Source of the DNA: Candidatus Kinetoplastidibacterium crithidiae
GTDB taxonomy: Bacteria > Pseudomonadota > Gammaproteobacteria > Burkholderiales > Burkholderiaceae_B
Direction: 5' to 3'
Length of the DNA: 32,334 bases
Assembly (NCBI GenBank): GCA_019278155.1
Contig: JADMLC010000008.1
Coordinates: 1-32,334 of the forward strand
The position numbers and the translations under genes are program-made. Under the pieces are notes generated by a model. The model had not been told where the DNA came from. It did no database searches and saw nothing but the letters and a program-made list of their open reading frames with translations. Positions 1-8,883 of this stretch are shown here, piece by piece (within the stretch, counting starts at the first letter, position 1; each line of letters opens with the position of its first letter).

Positions 1-498
1 ATGGCTATTCAATATAAAAAAAATAAAGGAAACTATCACAATATATTGGATATATTAGTTGTTAAATGGTTGTCTTTAGACAAAAACACCAATAATATTA
101 TCAACATAGCACAGAATATAATAAATATAGAACATGCTATTTCTATTTTCATACCTAAGAACTTAAAAATTTCGTATAAAATTATTAAATTTGAAAATAA
201 TATTCTATCAATTGCAGTACCGAACTCTGAAAATGCTACAAGAATACGTTATTTCTCAAAAGAGATTATAAAAAATATGCGATTAAAATTTCATTTAGAA
301 ATTGATGAAATAAAAATAAGAATATATAGCAATTGTTTTGTAACACATAAAATAATTGCAGAAAATAATACAAAATGTTTCCTAAACGAACATATTTTGA
401 ATAATTTCAAACATTTACAAAATAAAATACAAGAAGGGCCTTTAAAAGAATCTATATCAAGTTTGATAAAAAAAAATTCCTTATTTATAAAAAAGTAG
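1..498 (+). CDS. dciA: DciA-like DUF721 protein (probable replicative helicase loader)
   Basis: A 165-residue protein of the DUF721/DciA type. DciA proteins help load the replicative helicase DnaB in bacteria that lack DnaC. The match is by pattern: an N-terminal helix, then a segment like IPKNLKISYKIIKFENN followed by LSIAVPNSENATRIRYFS. This corresponds to the family's 'LP..L...C.V..L..G.L.L.V.S.A.A..LR..S' core. The C-terminal third (about residues 110-165) is lysine- and asparagine-rich and not recognisable. The gene faces the lpxC remnant tail to tail, the usual arrangement in Burkholderiales. The ATG lies exactly at base 1, so no upstream region can be inspected and an earlier start cannot be excluded. 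Family call fairly sure; function inferred from the family. Confidence 0.7.
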   Translation: MAIQYKKNKGNYHNILDILVVKWLSLDKNTNNIINIAQNIINIEHAISIFIPKNLKISYKIIKFENNILSIAVPNSENATRIRYFSKEIIKNMRLKFHLEIDEIKIRIYSNCFVTHKIIAENNTKCFLNEHILNNFKHLQNKIQEGPLKESISSLIKKNSLFIKK

Positions 499-556
499 CC
501 AAATCATATAATCTTAAATCTATGCTATAACCTTATTAATAAAATGCAATATATTC

Positions 557-1405
557 TCATATATTTGTATTTTTTAATAAAGCTCCAACTAATTTATTGT
601 TCAAATAATGACCAGATTCACTAGCTATATAACGAGCTATTAAAGGAGGATGTCCTAGCAAATATAAATCTCCTATTGCCTCTAAGATCTTATGCCTTAA
701 AAATTCATATTTATAACGCAGAACTTCATTATTCATATCCTTGTTATGATCTAAAACAATAACATTGTTCAAACAAGCACCTAATGCTAACCGCAAATAA
801 TTAACATCTTGCATAAAGCCAAAAGTCCTTGCCATAGAAATATTTTTTATGTCAGTTTCCTTAGAAATATTTATTTCCTTGTTGTTGGCGCAGTAGACCT
901 GATAACAGGATGACTGTAGATTGAAAATTTATAATAAACTCACCGCAAGGCTCTAACCTAGCATATTTTCTATCTTTTTTACATTCATCAATAACCTCTA
1001 TTAGGTTAAGTATCTTTATAAATTTTTTAGGTTAGTTTTGTTCAACAATACCAGCTGATATTAATAAATTAACAAATGGAATAGAACTACCATTCATTAT
1101 TGGAAGTTCTTCCTCATTAATATCAACATACAAATTATCTATCCCCAAATCATATAGAGCAGGCATTAAATGTTCCACTGTAGACACTCTTATGTCATTA
1201 TACTTTAAAATTGCAGCTAACTGTGTATACACCACATAATTTGCATAAGCTGGTATATCTCTACGTTGGAATTTATATCCATCCTATGGAATACAATACC
1301 ACTATTAACATTAGCTGGCCTTAAAACCAAATCAACAGTCTTTCCTGAATGGATACCAATACCTCTTATGCTAACAATCTTCTGTATGCCACATTGTTTT
1401 GGCAT
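557..1405 (-). pseudogene. lpxC: Broken lpxC (UDP-3-O-acyl-N-acetylglucosamine deacetylase)
   Basis: LpxC is the zinc deacetylase that commits UDP-acyl-GlcNAc to lipid A. The whole gene can still be followed on the minus strand, but in four pieces. Piece 1 (from 1405) has IGIHSGKTVDLVLRP and GIVFHRMD. Piece 2 has [20 protein letters not shown] and IPIMDG-like LPIMNGSS. The last piece (835-557) has MARTFGFMQDV, HKILEAIGDLYLLGHP and SGHYLNNKL. Lesions: a two-base insertion in TATAT near 1254-1258 (removing it restores E-I-P-A), a TAA nonsense codon at 1032-1034, a one-base loss in the A run 924-927 (restoring it gives INFSIYSHPVI), and a frameshift near 888-891. The zinc-site histidines and the Asp of HKxxDxxGD are still visible. 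ftsZ lies upstream, as in relatives. Translation of a working enzyme looks impossible. Confidence 0.93.
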
Positions 1406-1440
1406 AAATAAATCTTATGTACAGAATATACAATATTAAT

Positions 1441-2601
1441 TTAATCAACTCGCTTTCTTAAGAAACTAGGAATGTCAAAATTATTATTGCTTTGGACAGA
1501 TTTATCATTGTCAACATTAGAATCTTTAGCTCTAGGATTTGTAATTACAGATGGAGAAGCAACTCTATTTTGATATTTATTAGAGTCAAAAGATGATCTT
1601 TTCTTATCAAGAGAAGTACTCTGCGATTTATTATCGTCTATATTGTCTGCAAAATTATTCAAGCCGGTTGCTACAACAGTAACTCTAAGCTCATCACCCA
1701 TAGAATCATCATAAGCATTACCAAAAATCACAGTCGCATCTTCTGAGGCATAAGCACGTATTATCTCCATAATTTCACGAGTTTCCTTCATTTTTAGTGA
1801 TCTACTAGAAGTAATATTAACAAGCAAACCTTTTGCCCCTTCTAAATTAACCCCTTCTAGTAATGGGCAAGAAATAGCCTGTTTTGCTGCAATTTTTGCA
1901 CGTTCTATACCAGATGCTACTGCAGTACCCATCATAGCTTGCCCATGTTCTCCCATAATTGTACGTACATCTTCAAAATCAACATTAACATTACCATCAA
2001 CATTAATTATTTCTGCAATACCAGCACAAGCATTATGCAAAACACTGTCGGCAGCTTTAAAGCAATCTTCTTGTGTAGAATCCTCATCCATAAACTCATA
2101 AAGATTCTCATTCAAAATAACAATCAAAGAATCTACATATTTTGATAGTTCTTCTATACCCTCTTCTGCTAAACGCAAACGTTTACTACCTTCAAATAAG
2201 AATGGTTTTGTTACGATTCCAACTGTCAATATTCCCAAATTTTTTGCTATTTCTGCAACAATAGGACTAGCTCCAGTACCTGTGCCTCCTCCCATTCCTG
2301 CAGTAATAAATACCATATGAGAGCCCTCTAATACAGAACGTATCTCTTCTCTTGCCGTTTCTGCATGCGCCCTTCCTTGCTCTGGTTTTGCTCCCGCACC
2401 TAAACCAGTCTCTCCAAGACGTATTTGCACAGGAGCATTAGTAGCAGCTAAAGCTTGAGAATCTGTATTTGCACAGATAAAATCAACACCCTTAATTCCA
2501 CTATTAATCATATGTGCTACAGCATTACCTCCTGCACCTCCGACCCCTATAACTTTTATAATTGTTCCTTTAGAACTATTATCTAGAATCTCAAACCTCA
2601 T
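1441..2601 (-). CDS. ftsZ: Cell division GTPase FtsZ
   Basis: FtsZ is the tubulin-like GTPase that forms the cytoplasmic division ring. The 386-residue protein is full length. GGAGGNAV at 21-28 is the nucleotide-binding start, GGGTGTG at 104-110 is the tubulin signature, and NVDFED at 206-211 is the T7 loop that completes the GTPase site of the next subunit. A variable linker (about 320-375) precedes a conserved C-terminal peptide, [11 protein letters not shown], which in other bacteria binds FtsA, ZipA and similar partners. GAGAGG at 2607-2612 is a good ribosome binding site ahead of the ATG. The gene is last in the intact part of the dcw cluster. A 143-base gap separates it from ddl where ftsQ and ftsA normally lie, so its usual membrane anchor is not encoded here. 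Confidence 0.98.
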   Translation of the reverse strand: MRFEILDNSSKGTIIKVIGVGGAGGNAVAHMINSGIKGVDFICANTDSQALAATNAPVQIRLGETGLGAGAKPEQGRAHAETAREEIRSVLEGSHMVFITAGMGGGTGTGASPIVAEIAKNLGILTVGIVTKPFLFEGSKRLRLAEEGIEELSKYVDSLIVILNENLYEFMDEDSTQEDCFKAADSVLHNACAGIAEIINVDGNVNVDFEDVRTIMGEHGQAMMGTAVASGIERAKIAAKQAISCPLLEGVNLEGAKGLLVNITSSRSLKMKETREIMEIIRAYASEDATVIFGNAYDDSMGDELRVTVVATGLNNFADNIDDNKSQSTSLDKKRSSFDSNKYQNRVASPSVITNPRAKDSNVDNDKSVQSNNNFDIPSFLRKRVD

Positions 2602-2606
2602 ATGAT

Positions 2607-2612
2607 CCTCTC
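2607..2612 (-). promoter_or_regulatory. Ribosome binding site of ftsZ
   Basis: GAGAGG on the minus strand, five bases before the ATG at 2601. It stands out because many genes in this window show no clear Shine-Dalgarno sequence, and it fixes the ftsZ start. Confidence 0.65.
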
Positions 2613-2744
2613 AAACCTTTTATATCAAGGTATAATTTTAAAATACTATTGCTAATAAAAATATTTAAAATAATAATCTTGCAGATTATCAAACAATAAC
2701 TCCTAGAACTAGAATCTATATTTAGAATATAACATATATGTTAT

Positions 2745-3677
2745 TTACTTCTTACATGAAGCCATTGATAATATATTCAAACATAAATCTTCATAATTAA
2801 TTCCATTCGCTTTTGCTGCAATTGGCATTAACGAATGCATAGTCATACCAGGACAGGTGTTAATTTCTAATAGCCACGCTTGATCAAATTTATCCAAAAT
2901 TATATCTATTCTAGCCCAACCTTTACAACGAATCACTTCGTAAGCTTTTTTAGATGCCTTTATAATATTATTATTTAGTTCTATAGGTAAATTAGCTGGA
3001 CATAAATACTTAGTTTCTTTAGAAAAATATTTGCTTTCATAATCGTAGCATCTATTATCAGGAGTAATTATTTCTATAATCGGCAAAACTTTAATGCCTG
3101 AAGAATCTTCAATAATAGAAACTGTTAATTCTCGACCAACAATCAATTTCTCAGCAAAAACTTCATTATTAAAAACTACCGCATTTATATAGGCCTTATC
3201 CATATCATCATAAAATTTTACTACTGTTGTTCCTACTGTAGAACCCTCTCCAACAGGCTTAATAATTAAAGGTAATCCTAAAAAATTGCATGCATTGCTA
3301 AAATCTTTTTTTCCGGCCAAAGGCATAAAATCAGGGGTCAATAATCCTTCATATTGCCATAATTTTTTAGTAATTATTTTATTGATTGCTATACTAGATG
3401 ATAATTGACCACTTCCAGTATATGGAATACCTAATAGATCTAGAATACCCTGAATAACTCCATCTTCTCCAAACCTGCCATGTAAGGCAATAAAAACGAC
3501 AGCAAATTTTTCTTTTATCAAATCAGATAGACAATTAATTCCTGTATCAAACAAATGAACATCCAACCCCTTACTCTTCAATGCATCAAATATATTCTTT
3601 CCTGAAATCAAAGATATCTCTCTTTCAGAAGATTGACCTCCATACAATACTCCAACCTTGCCAAAAGATATAGTCAT
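2745..3677 (-). CDS. ddl: D-alanine--D-alanine ligase
   Basis: An ATP-grasp ligase that joins two D-alanines for the peptidoglycan stem peptide. It starts with [20 protein letters not shown], the family's substrate-binding N-terminus. Further on come [45 protein letters not shown], the ATP-binding middle and the [15 protein letters not shown] metal-binding end. The frame can be extended to a TTG at 3698. The ATG at 3677 is preferred because it overlaps the murC stop as ATGA and has AGGAG seven bases upstream (3685-3689). This gives 310 residues, a normal DdlB length. It is translationally coupled to murC and works with MurF, which adds the dipeptide to UDP-MurNAc-tripeptide. Confidence 0.96.
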   Translation of the reverse strand: MTISFGKVGVLYGGQSSEREISLISGKNIFDALKSKGLDVHLFDTGINCLSDLIKEKFAVVFIALHGRFGEDGVIQGILDLLGIPYTGSGQLSSSIAINKIITKKLWQYEGLLTPDFMPLAGKKDFSNACNFLGLPLIIKPVGEGSTVGTTVVKFYDDMDKAYINAVVFNNEVFAEKLIVGRELTVSIIEDSSGIKVLPIIEIITPDNRCYDYESKYFSKETKYLCPANLPIELNNNIIKASKKAYEVIRCKGWARIDIILDKFDQAWLLEINTCPGMTMHSLMPIAAKANGINYEDLCLNILSMASCKK

Positions 3678-5077
3678 ATCAAATCTCCTATTTGACAAGC
3701 TACCTTACTAATAGAGCCTGCCCCCATAATAATTACAAGATCATTATTTCTAACATAATCAATTATAGCTTGCGGCAAATCTGTACTTTTTTCTATAAAG
3801 ATAGGATCTACTTTTCCAGCCATCTTTACAGCTCTAGCTAATGATCTGCCATTTGCAGCTATCAAATGATCTTCACCTGCACTATAAACCTCAGTTAATA
3901 ATAGACTATCCACTGTGCTCAAAACCTTAACAAAATCATCAAAACAATCTCTAGTTCTAGTATATCTATGAGGTTGAAATACTAGAACTACACGACTATT
4001 AGGCCTAGCACCTCTTGCAGCAGATATTGTTGCTGCAATTTCTACAGGGTGATGCCCATAATCATCTATAACTTCGAAAAAACCACCTTTATTATTGCTA
4101 GAAACTGGAAACTTACCAACATAAGTAAATCTTCGCCCAACTCCAGTGAAAGAATCTAAAGTATTACATATATCATAATCGGAAATTCCTAGCTCAGTTG
4201 CAACTGCTATAGCGGCTAAAGCATTCTGTACATTATGTAACCCGGGCAAATTTAATCTGACTTTCAAAGGAATATACAATTTATCAATATATCTTCTAAC
4301 TGTAAAACACATAGACATATCAATTGCTTGAATATCATAAGCATATATTTGAGCATCTGAATATATGCCATATGTAATAATAGGGCGAGAAATATATGAT
4401 GTTATATTAGATACTATTTCATTATCAGAACATAGGATTGCTTTACCATAAAAAGGTAATCTATGTGCAAAATCTATAAAAGATTGTTTAAGTCTATCTA
4501 TATTTTGAGAATATGTATCCATATGATCTTCATCAATATTCGTAATAACAGCCATTACAGGTAACAAATTCAAAAAAGATCCATCAGACTCATCTGCTTC
4601 CACTACTATATATTCACCCTCACCCAAACCAGCATGAGAACCTATAGAATTTAATTTACCACCTATCACAAAAGTTGGATCAAAACCACCAGATGCTAAC
4701 ATGCTAGCAATTAAACTAGTTGTAGTAGTCTTACCATGAGTGCCAGCGATAGCAATTCCTTTCTTAAATCTCATAAGTTCAGCTAACATAACAGCTCTAG
4801 AAACAATAGGTATATGTTGACTCTTAGCTGCTATTAATTCAGAGTTTGTATTTAATATGGCTGATGATGTAACAACCACCTGAGCTCCACATATGTTTTG
4901 AGGATCATGTCCTATATATATAACAGCCCCTAAGGCTCTTAAATGTTTTGTGATCAAAGATTCTTTTATATCTGAACCAGTAATATAATATCCCAGATTA
5001 AGTAGAACTTCAGCTATCCCACTCATCCCAGAACCACCTATTCCTATAAAATGTATATGTCTAATATTTTTTTTCAT
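3674..5077 (-). CDS. murC: UDP-N-acetylmuramate--L-alanine ligase MurC
   Basis: MurC adds L-alanine to UDP-MurNAc, the first amino acid of the peptidoglycan stem. The 467-residue length is typical. The N-terminal domain begins with [18 protein letters not shown] (UDP-substrate Rossmann motif). The ATP P-loop [10 protein letters not shown] lies at 111-120. [10 protein letters not shown] and a later DYGHHPVEI carry central and C-terminal domain residues, and [11 protein letters not shown] is a family-specific C-terminal motif. It starts only 5 bases after the murG stop and ends in a 4-base ATGA overlap with ddl. All motifs look intact. Confidence 0.98.
   Translation of the reverse strand: MKKNIRHIHFIGIGGSGMSGIAEVLLNLGYYITGSDIKESLITKHLRALGAVIYIGHDPQNICGAQVVVTSSAILNTNSELIAAKSQHIPIVSRAVMLAELMRFKKGIAIAGTHGKTTTTSLIASMLASGGFDPTFVIGGKLNSIGSHAGLGEGEYIVVEADESDGSFLNLLPVMAVITNIDEDHMDTYSQNIDRLKQSFIDFAHRLPFYGKAILCSDNEIVSNITSYISRPIITYGIYSDAQIYAYDIQAIDMSMCFTVRRYIDKLYIPLKVRLNLPGLHNVQNALAAIAVATELGISDYDICNTLDSFTGVGRRFTYVGKFPVSSNNKGGFFEVIDDYGHHPVEIAATISAARGARPNSRVVLVFQPHRYTRTRDCFDDFVKVLSTVDSLLLTEVYSAGEDHLIAANGRSLARAVKMAGKVDPIFIEKSTDLPQAIIDYVRNNDLVIIMGAGSISKVACQIGDLI
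3685..3689 (-). promoter_or_regulatory. Ribosome binding site deciding the ddl start
   Basis: AGGAG on the minus strand, inside the end of murC and seven bases before the ATG at 3677. It argues for that ATG over the in-frame TTG at 3698. Confidence 0.65.
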
Positions 5078-5082
5078 ATGTA

Positions 5083-6156
5083 TTATTTTTTTTTAAATAC
5101 TTCACAAGATTCAGCAATAATATTATTAGTATCAGGCTTATATAAGGAATGTGCTTTAACAGCTCTTTTTAAGAGATCCTCTCTATCAAGACTTTTCAAC
5201 CAACTAGCCAACCATTCTGGTGTAAATTCATCCTGCTTGATAAGCCATGCAGCTCCAATTTTGCATAAAAACTCAGCATTTTTCCATTGATGGTTCTTTA
5301 TAGCTTTAGGAAAAGGAATTAATAAAGAAGCAACTCCCACAGCCGTTATTTCAGCAATAGTCATTGCCCCAGACCTACAAATTACTAAATCAGCATTAGA
5401 TAATTCCTGAGCTATATTATCTATAAATCCTACACAATCTGCCTTTAAATCAAGCTCCTTGTATTTTTCAGTTGTTTTCTTTAAATGTTTATTTCCACAT
5501 TGATGTAAAACGAATGGCCTTTCTGATATTTGCAATAAATGAATAGCCTCAGGCACACAATTGTTAATATCTCCAGAGCCAAGACTACCTCCCAGCACCA
5601 GCAATCTCAATTTTTTATTGGCACGAAGAGAGTACCTACAGTAGGACGAAGGCATGCTTAAAAATTCATTACGAACTGGATTACCCACAAATTTTATGTT
5701 TTTGTAATCATTGATAGGATAACCACTCAAAACCTGTGAGGAAAATTTATATAGAACGCTATTAGCTCGACCCATGATAGCATTTTGTTCATGTAGAACA
5801 ATAGGAGTTCTTTTTAATGAGGCTACTAAGCATACAGGAATAGTTACATAACTACCCATGCCAATGACTAAATCAGGTTTTGTTGAACAAAATATTTTCC
5901 AGACATTAATCATCGAAACTAAAAGTTTAAATGGAAAGCTTAGTAATGTAGTAATTTTTCTATTTGGCAAGCCATCAAAATTAATGGAACGAAAATCCCA
6001 TCCATTTGATCTAACTATATCACTCTCCATTTTATGTTTATTACCAAGCCATAGAACATCCCAGTTTCTTTTCTTTAAGATATCAGCTATAACCAACCCT
6101 GGCATAATATGACCAGCAGTACCTCCAGCCACAATAATTACTAGACTTTTTTTCAT
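5083..6156 (-). CDS. murG: UDP-GlcNAc--undecaprenyl-PP-MurNAc-pentapeptide transferase MurG
   Basis: MurG is the peripheral membrane glycosyltransferase that turns lipid I into lipid II on the inner face of the membrane. The 357 residues begin with [14 protein letters not shown] (11-20), the glycine-rich loop that in most relatives reads [19 protein letters not shown] is the second glycine-rich loop. [26 protein letters not shown] is the UDP-GlcNAc binding region near the C-terminus. A 125-base gap lies between it and murD; ftsW normally occupies that place and is absent. Product call is secure. Confidence 0.97.
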   Translation of the reverse strand: MKKSLVIIVAGGTAGHIMPGLVIADILKKRNWDVLWLGNKHKMESDIVRSNGWDFRSINFDGLPNRKITTLLSFPFKLLVSMINVWKIFCSTKPDLVIGMGSYVTIPVCLVASLKRTPIVLHEQNAIMGRANSVLYKFSSQVLSGYPINDYKNIKFVGNPVRNEFLSMPSSYCRYSLRANKKLRLLVLGGSLGSGDINNCVPEAIHLLQISERPFVLHQCGNKHLKKTTEKYKELDLKADCVGFIDNIAQELSNADLVICRSGAMTIAEITAVGVASLLIPFPKAIKNHQWKNAEFLCKIGAAWLIKQDEFTPEWLASWLKSLDREDLLKRAVKAHSLYKPDTNNIIAESCEVFKKK

Positions 6157-6281
6157 ATGTGACTCTCTACAGATTTTTTATATTTTTTTCTAATTAAAAA
6201 CTAATTTGAAATGAAAATATATTATAGCTATACAAATAGCGCTAATTATATATTAACAATAATCAAATAAAGAAATTGTCA

Positions 6282-7775
6282 TTATGCTTTAGCAAGATTC
6301 ATAACCACATCAGAAAAAACCTTACCTCTATGACTATAATTATCAAACATATCAAAACTAGCACAAGCAGGAGATAATAAAATAACATCTCCTATGCTCG
6401 CGTAACTCGAAGCTTTTAAAACAGCTTCTTCCATAGTAAATGAAAAAAAACAAGGGATATTAGTTACTTTAATAGCATCAAAAATCTTTTGGCTATCTAC
6501 ACCTATCAAAATAACCATTTTTGTACATTCTGCAATTGTTTCACAAATATATGAAAAATCTTGATTTTTACCTACTCCACCCATAATCAAAATAATTTTT
6601 TTATCAAAGCTTTTCAAAGCTGTTATAGTCGCACTTATATTAGTGCCTTTGCTATCATTAAAATAACTAACACCACCTATTTCCGCCACAAATTGTATTC
6701 TATGTGGCTCTCCTGGGTAATCATATGCTGCTTGTAACATAGGGCTAGTTAATGGCATGATAAAACTAATTAACTGCAAGGAAGCTAATACATTGGTATA
6801 ATTATGTATCCCTCTAATTTTTAATAAATGAGATTTTAATAAATAATAATTAAATCCTTTCTTTAAATCCTCTTTGTAGATAATATCATTACTTATCTTA
6901 CAAGAACTATTTGAATCTTTTCCAATAAAAGCCACGAGCCATCTTGTTCCTTCTTTAATAACTAGGCCAAAACAAGAGTCATCAGTAGGAATATCTGACC
7001 CAAAACTATATGAGTCGATCTTATAATCTGATATTTTTTGCCTTAAGGCTTGATCATTACGATTAATTATTGATATTTTTGACATTCTTAAGAGGTTTAT
7101 CTTTGTATCCCAATAAGAATCCAAAGTTCCATGCCAATCAATATGGTCAAAGTCTAAATTAAGAACAACTGAAGCATCTGCACATAAAGACTTAATTGTA
7201 TACAATTGAAAACTTGATATTTCTAAAACCCATACTTCAGGCAAAATATCTTGTTCTAATACATTCATCAATGCCTTTAAAACTGGAGGTCCTATATTAC
7301 CAGCTTTACAGGCTAGCACACCAGATTTTTTTAGTATTTCATAAGTTAAGGAGGTAACTGTAGTTTTGCCATTAGTACCAGTAATAGCGATTATTTTAGG
7401 TTTATAATCATATTCTATTTTTAGAAAATTTAGAGCTCTAGCAAATAATTCAATATCTCCAATAATCTCAATATTTTTGTTATTCGCTGCTGCAAAAATT
7501 TTTTTAGCAAAAACTTTATGGGGATTAATTCCTGGACTAATAACTATATAAGCAACTCCTACTAACCACTCCGCCTGGAATTCTTCTTTACATCCCAAAT
7601 AATATATAATGTTTTTACTAGGAAATTTTTCTTGTAACTCTACGACCCCTTTAGAATCTGGAAAAGAATCTACTACTATAATATCGAAACCTGAATATAA
7701 ACACCACAACGCAGAATGCAATCCAGAATCACCCAGACCTACTATCATAACTAATGGATTATTTTGAATTTTCAT
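6282..7775 (-). CDS. murD: UDP-N-acetylmuramoylalanine--D-glutamate ligase MurD
   Basis: MurD adds D-glutamate to UDP-MurNAc-L-Ala. The frame is open up to 7859. The family-like N-terminus begins at the ATG at 7775, which overlaps the mraY stop as ATGA, giving 497 residues. From there NPLVMIVGLGDSGLHSALWC is the substrate-domain loop and AITGTNGKTTVTSL is the ATP P-loop. NLDFDHIDWHGT, YFNDSKGTNISAT (substrate and metal contacts) and LSPACASFDMFDNYSHRG (C-terminal signature) follow. The extra 28 residues of the longer frame overlap mraY and look non-native. All expected motifs are present. Confidence 0.95.
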   Translation of the reverse strand: MKIQNNPLVMIVGLGDSGLHSALWCLYSGFDIIVVDSFPDSKGVVELQEKFPSKNIIYYLGCKEEFQAEWLVGVAYIVISPGINPHKVFAKKIFAAANNKNIEIIGDIELFARALNFLKIEYDYKPKIIAITGTNGKTTVTSLTYEILKKSGVLACKAGNIGPPVLKALMNVLEQDILPEVWVLEISSFQLYTIKSLCADASVVLNLDFDHIDWHGTLDSYWDTKINLLRMSKISIINRNDQALRQKISDYKIDSYSFGSDIPTDDSCFGLVIKEGTRWLVAFIGKDSNSSCKISNDIIYKEDLKKGFNYYLLKSHLLKIRGIHNYTNVLASLQLISFIMPLTSPMLQAAYDYPGEPHRIQFVAEIGGVSYFNDSKGTNISATITALKSFDKKIILIMGGVGKNQDFSYICETIAECTKMVILIGVDSQKIFDAIKVTNIPCFFSFTMEEAVLKASSYASIGDVILLSPACASFDMFDNYSHRGKVFSDVVMNLAKA

Positions 7776-8872
7776 CTTATGATCAAAGAAGATAATGATA
7801 TTAATGCCAATATAATATTTATAATCCAAAATCTTACTACTACTTGCGTCTCTTTCCAACCTGCAATTTCAAAATGATGATGCAGTGGGGTCATCTTGAA
7901 AAACCTTCTACCAACTCCATATCTTTTTTTTGAATACTTGAACCAAAAAACCTGAATCATAACAGAAATAGCTTCAACAACAAAAATACCACCCATTATG
8001 ATAAGTGTTATTTCCTGTCTGACAATAATTGCTATAACACCTAATGCTGCGCCTAAAGATAAAGAGCCCACATCACCCATAAACACTGTAGCAGGGTATA
8101 CATTAAACCACAAAAATGCTAACACAGAGCCTATTATAGCAGCACAAAAAACTAATAATTCATCTGAGGAATTTACATAAGGAAAAAATAGAATACTCGA
8201 ATAAGTTTCATTGCCAATTATATAAGCAAAAATACCTAAAGAACCAGAAACCAAAATAACAGGAAAAGAAACAAGGCCATCCAAACCATCAGTTAAATTA
8301 ACTGCATTACTTGTTCCAACTATAACAAAAACAGTTAAAAAAATAAAAGTTATAATACCAATTTTCCAACTAAAGGATCTAGAAAATGGCAATAATAGAT
8401 CATAACTAAAAAAAGGTCTTTCATCTATAATCGTATGGATTACACTAAAAGCAATTATTAAAGCACTAATTATCTGTAATAATAACTTTAATTTTGCAGA
8501 AATTCCATCTGGGTTTTTATAAACGACCTTAATAAAATCATCAAAAAAACCTATCGTTCCAAATAAAACCATTGTTACCGATACGATCCAAATATACTTA
8601 TTATTTAGGTCAACCCACAAAAAAGAACTAACAAAAATTGATATTAGTATAATGAGCCCTCCCATTGTTGGGATTCCCTCTTTAGCTAAATGAGATTTAG
8701 GTCCATATATACGAATCGACTGTTTAACTTTTAATTGTTTTAATTTCCTAATTAGATATGGAGATAATGAAACACCTATTAACATCGATGTAAAACAAGC
8801 CCCTAAAGCTCTAAAAAGAATATTTCCACATGCCTGCAAACAATTAAGGCATTTAAAAAACTCATAAAACAT
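7772..8872 (-). CDS. mraY: Phospho-N-acetylmuramoyl-pentapeptide transferase MraY
   Basis: MraY is the integral membrane enzyme that moves phospho-MurNAc-pentapeptide onto undecaprenyl phosphate, making lipid I. The 366-residue protein has about ten hydrophobic segments. GPKSHLAKEGIPTMGG (57-72) is the family's cytoplasmic motif. FFDDFIK (109-115) carries the metal-binding aspartates and NLTDGLDGL (192-200) is the catalytic loop. FMGDVGSLSLG and a HHHFEIAGWKE motif near the end complete the active site. It lies between murEF (11-base gap) and murD (ATGA overlap). Confidence 0.97.
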   Translation of the reverse strand: MFYEFFKCLNCLQACGNILFRALGACFTSMLIGVSLSPYLIRKLKQLKVKQSIRIYGPKSHLAKEGIPTMGGLIILISIFVSSFLWVDLNNKYIWIVSVTMVLFGTIGFFDDFIKVVYKNPDGISAKLKLLLQIISALIIAFSVIHTIIDERPFFSYDLLLPFSRSFSWKIGIITFIFLTVFVIVGTSNAVNLTDGLDGLVSFPVILVSGSLGIFAYIIGNETYSSILFFPYVNSSDELLVFCAAIIGSVLAFLWFNVYPATVFMGDVGSLSLGAALGVIAIIVRQEITLIIMGGIFVVEAISVMIQVFWFKYSKKRYGVGRRFFKMTPLHHHFEIAGWKETQVVVRFWIINIILALISLSSLIIR

Positions 8873-8883
8873 TTATCCCTCTA

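Noticed and set aside
549-575. Weak ATATAT hairpin followed by a T-rich stretch after dciA
   Set aside because: The stem is only A-T pairs and too weak to call a terminator.
557-835. Separate small gene for the 92-residue frame
   Set aside because: The sequence (ARTFGF, HKILEAIGDLYLLGHP) is the C-terminal part of LpxC, so it is part of the pseudogene and not a gene of its own.
1939-2145. Open frame of 68 codons on the plus strand inside ftsZ
   Set aside because: It is antisense to a fully conserved FtsZ region and shows no family pattern or ribosome binding site.
2729-2744. Perfect 16-base palindrome ATAACATATATGTTAT just after ddl
   Set aside because: No loop, no T tract and no second copy seen. 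About one such palindrome is expected by chance in a window of this size and composition.
6221-6226. TATAAT on the minus strand about 65 bases before murG
   Set aside because: No -35 element at a suitable distance; isolated -10 matches are expected by chance in this sequence.
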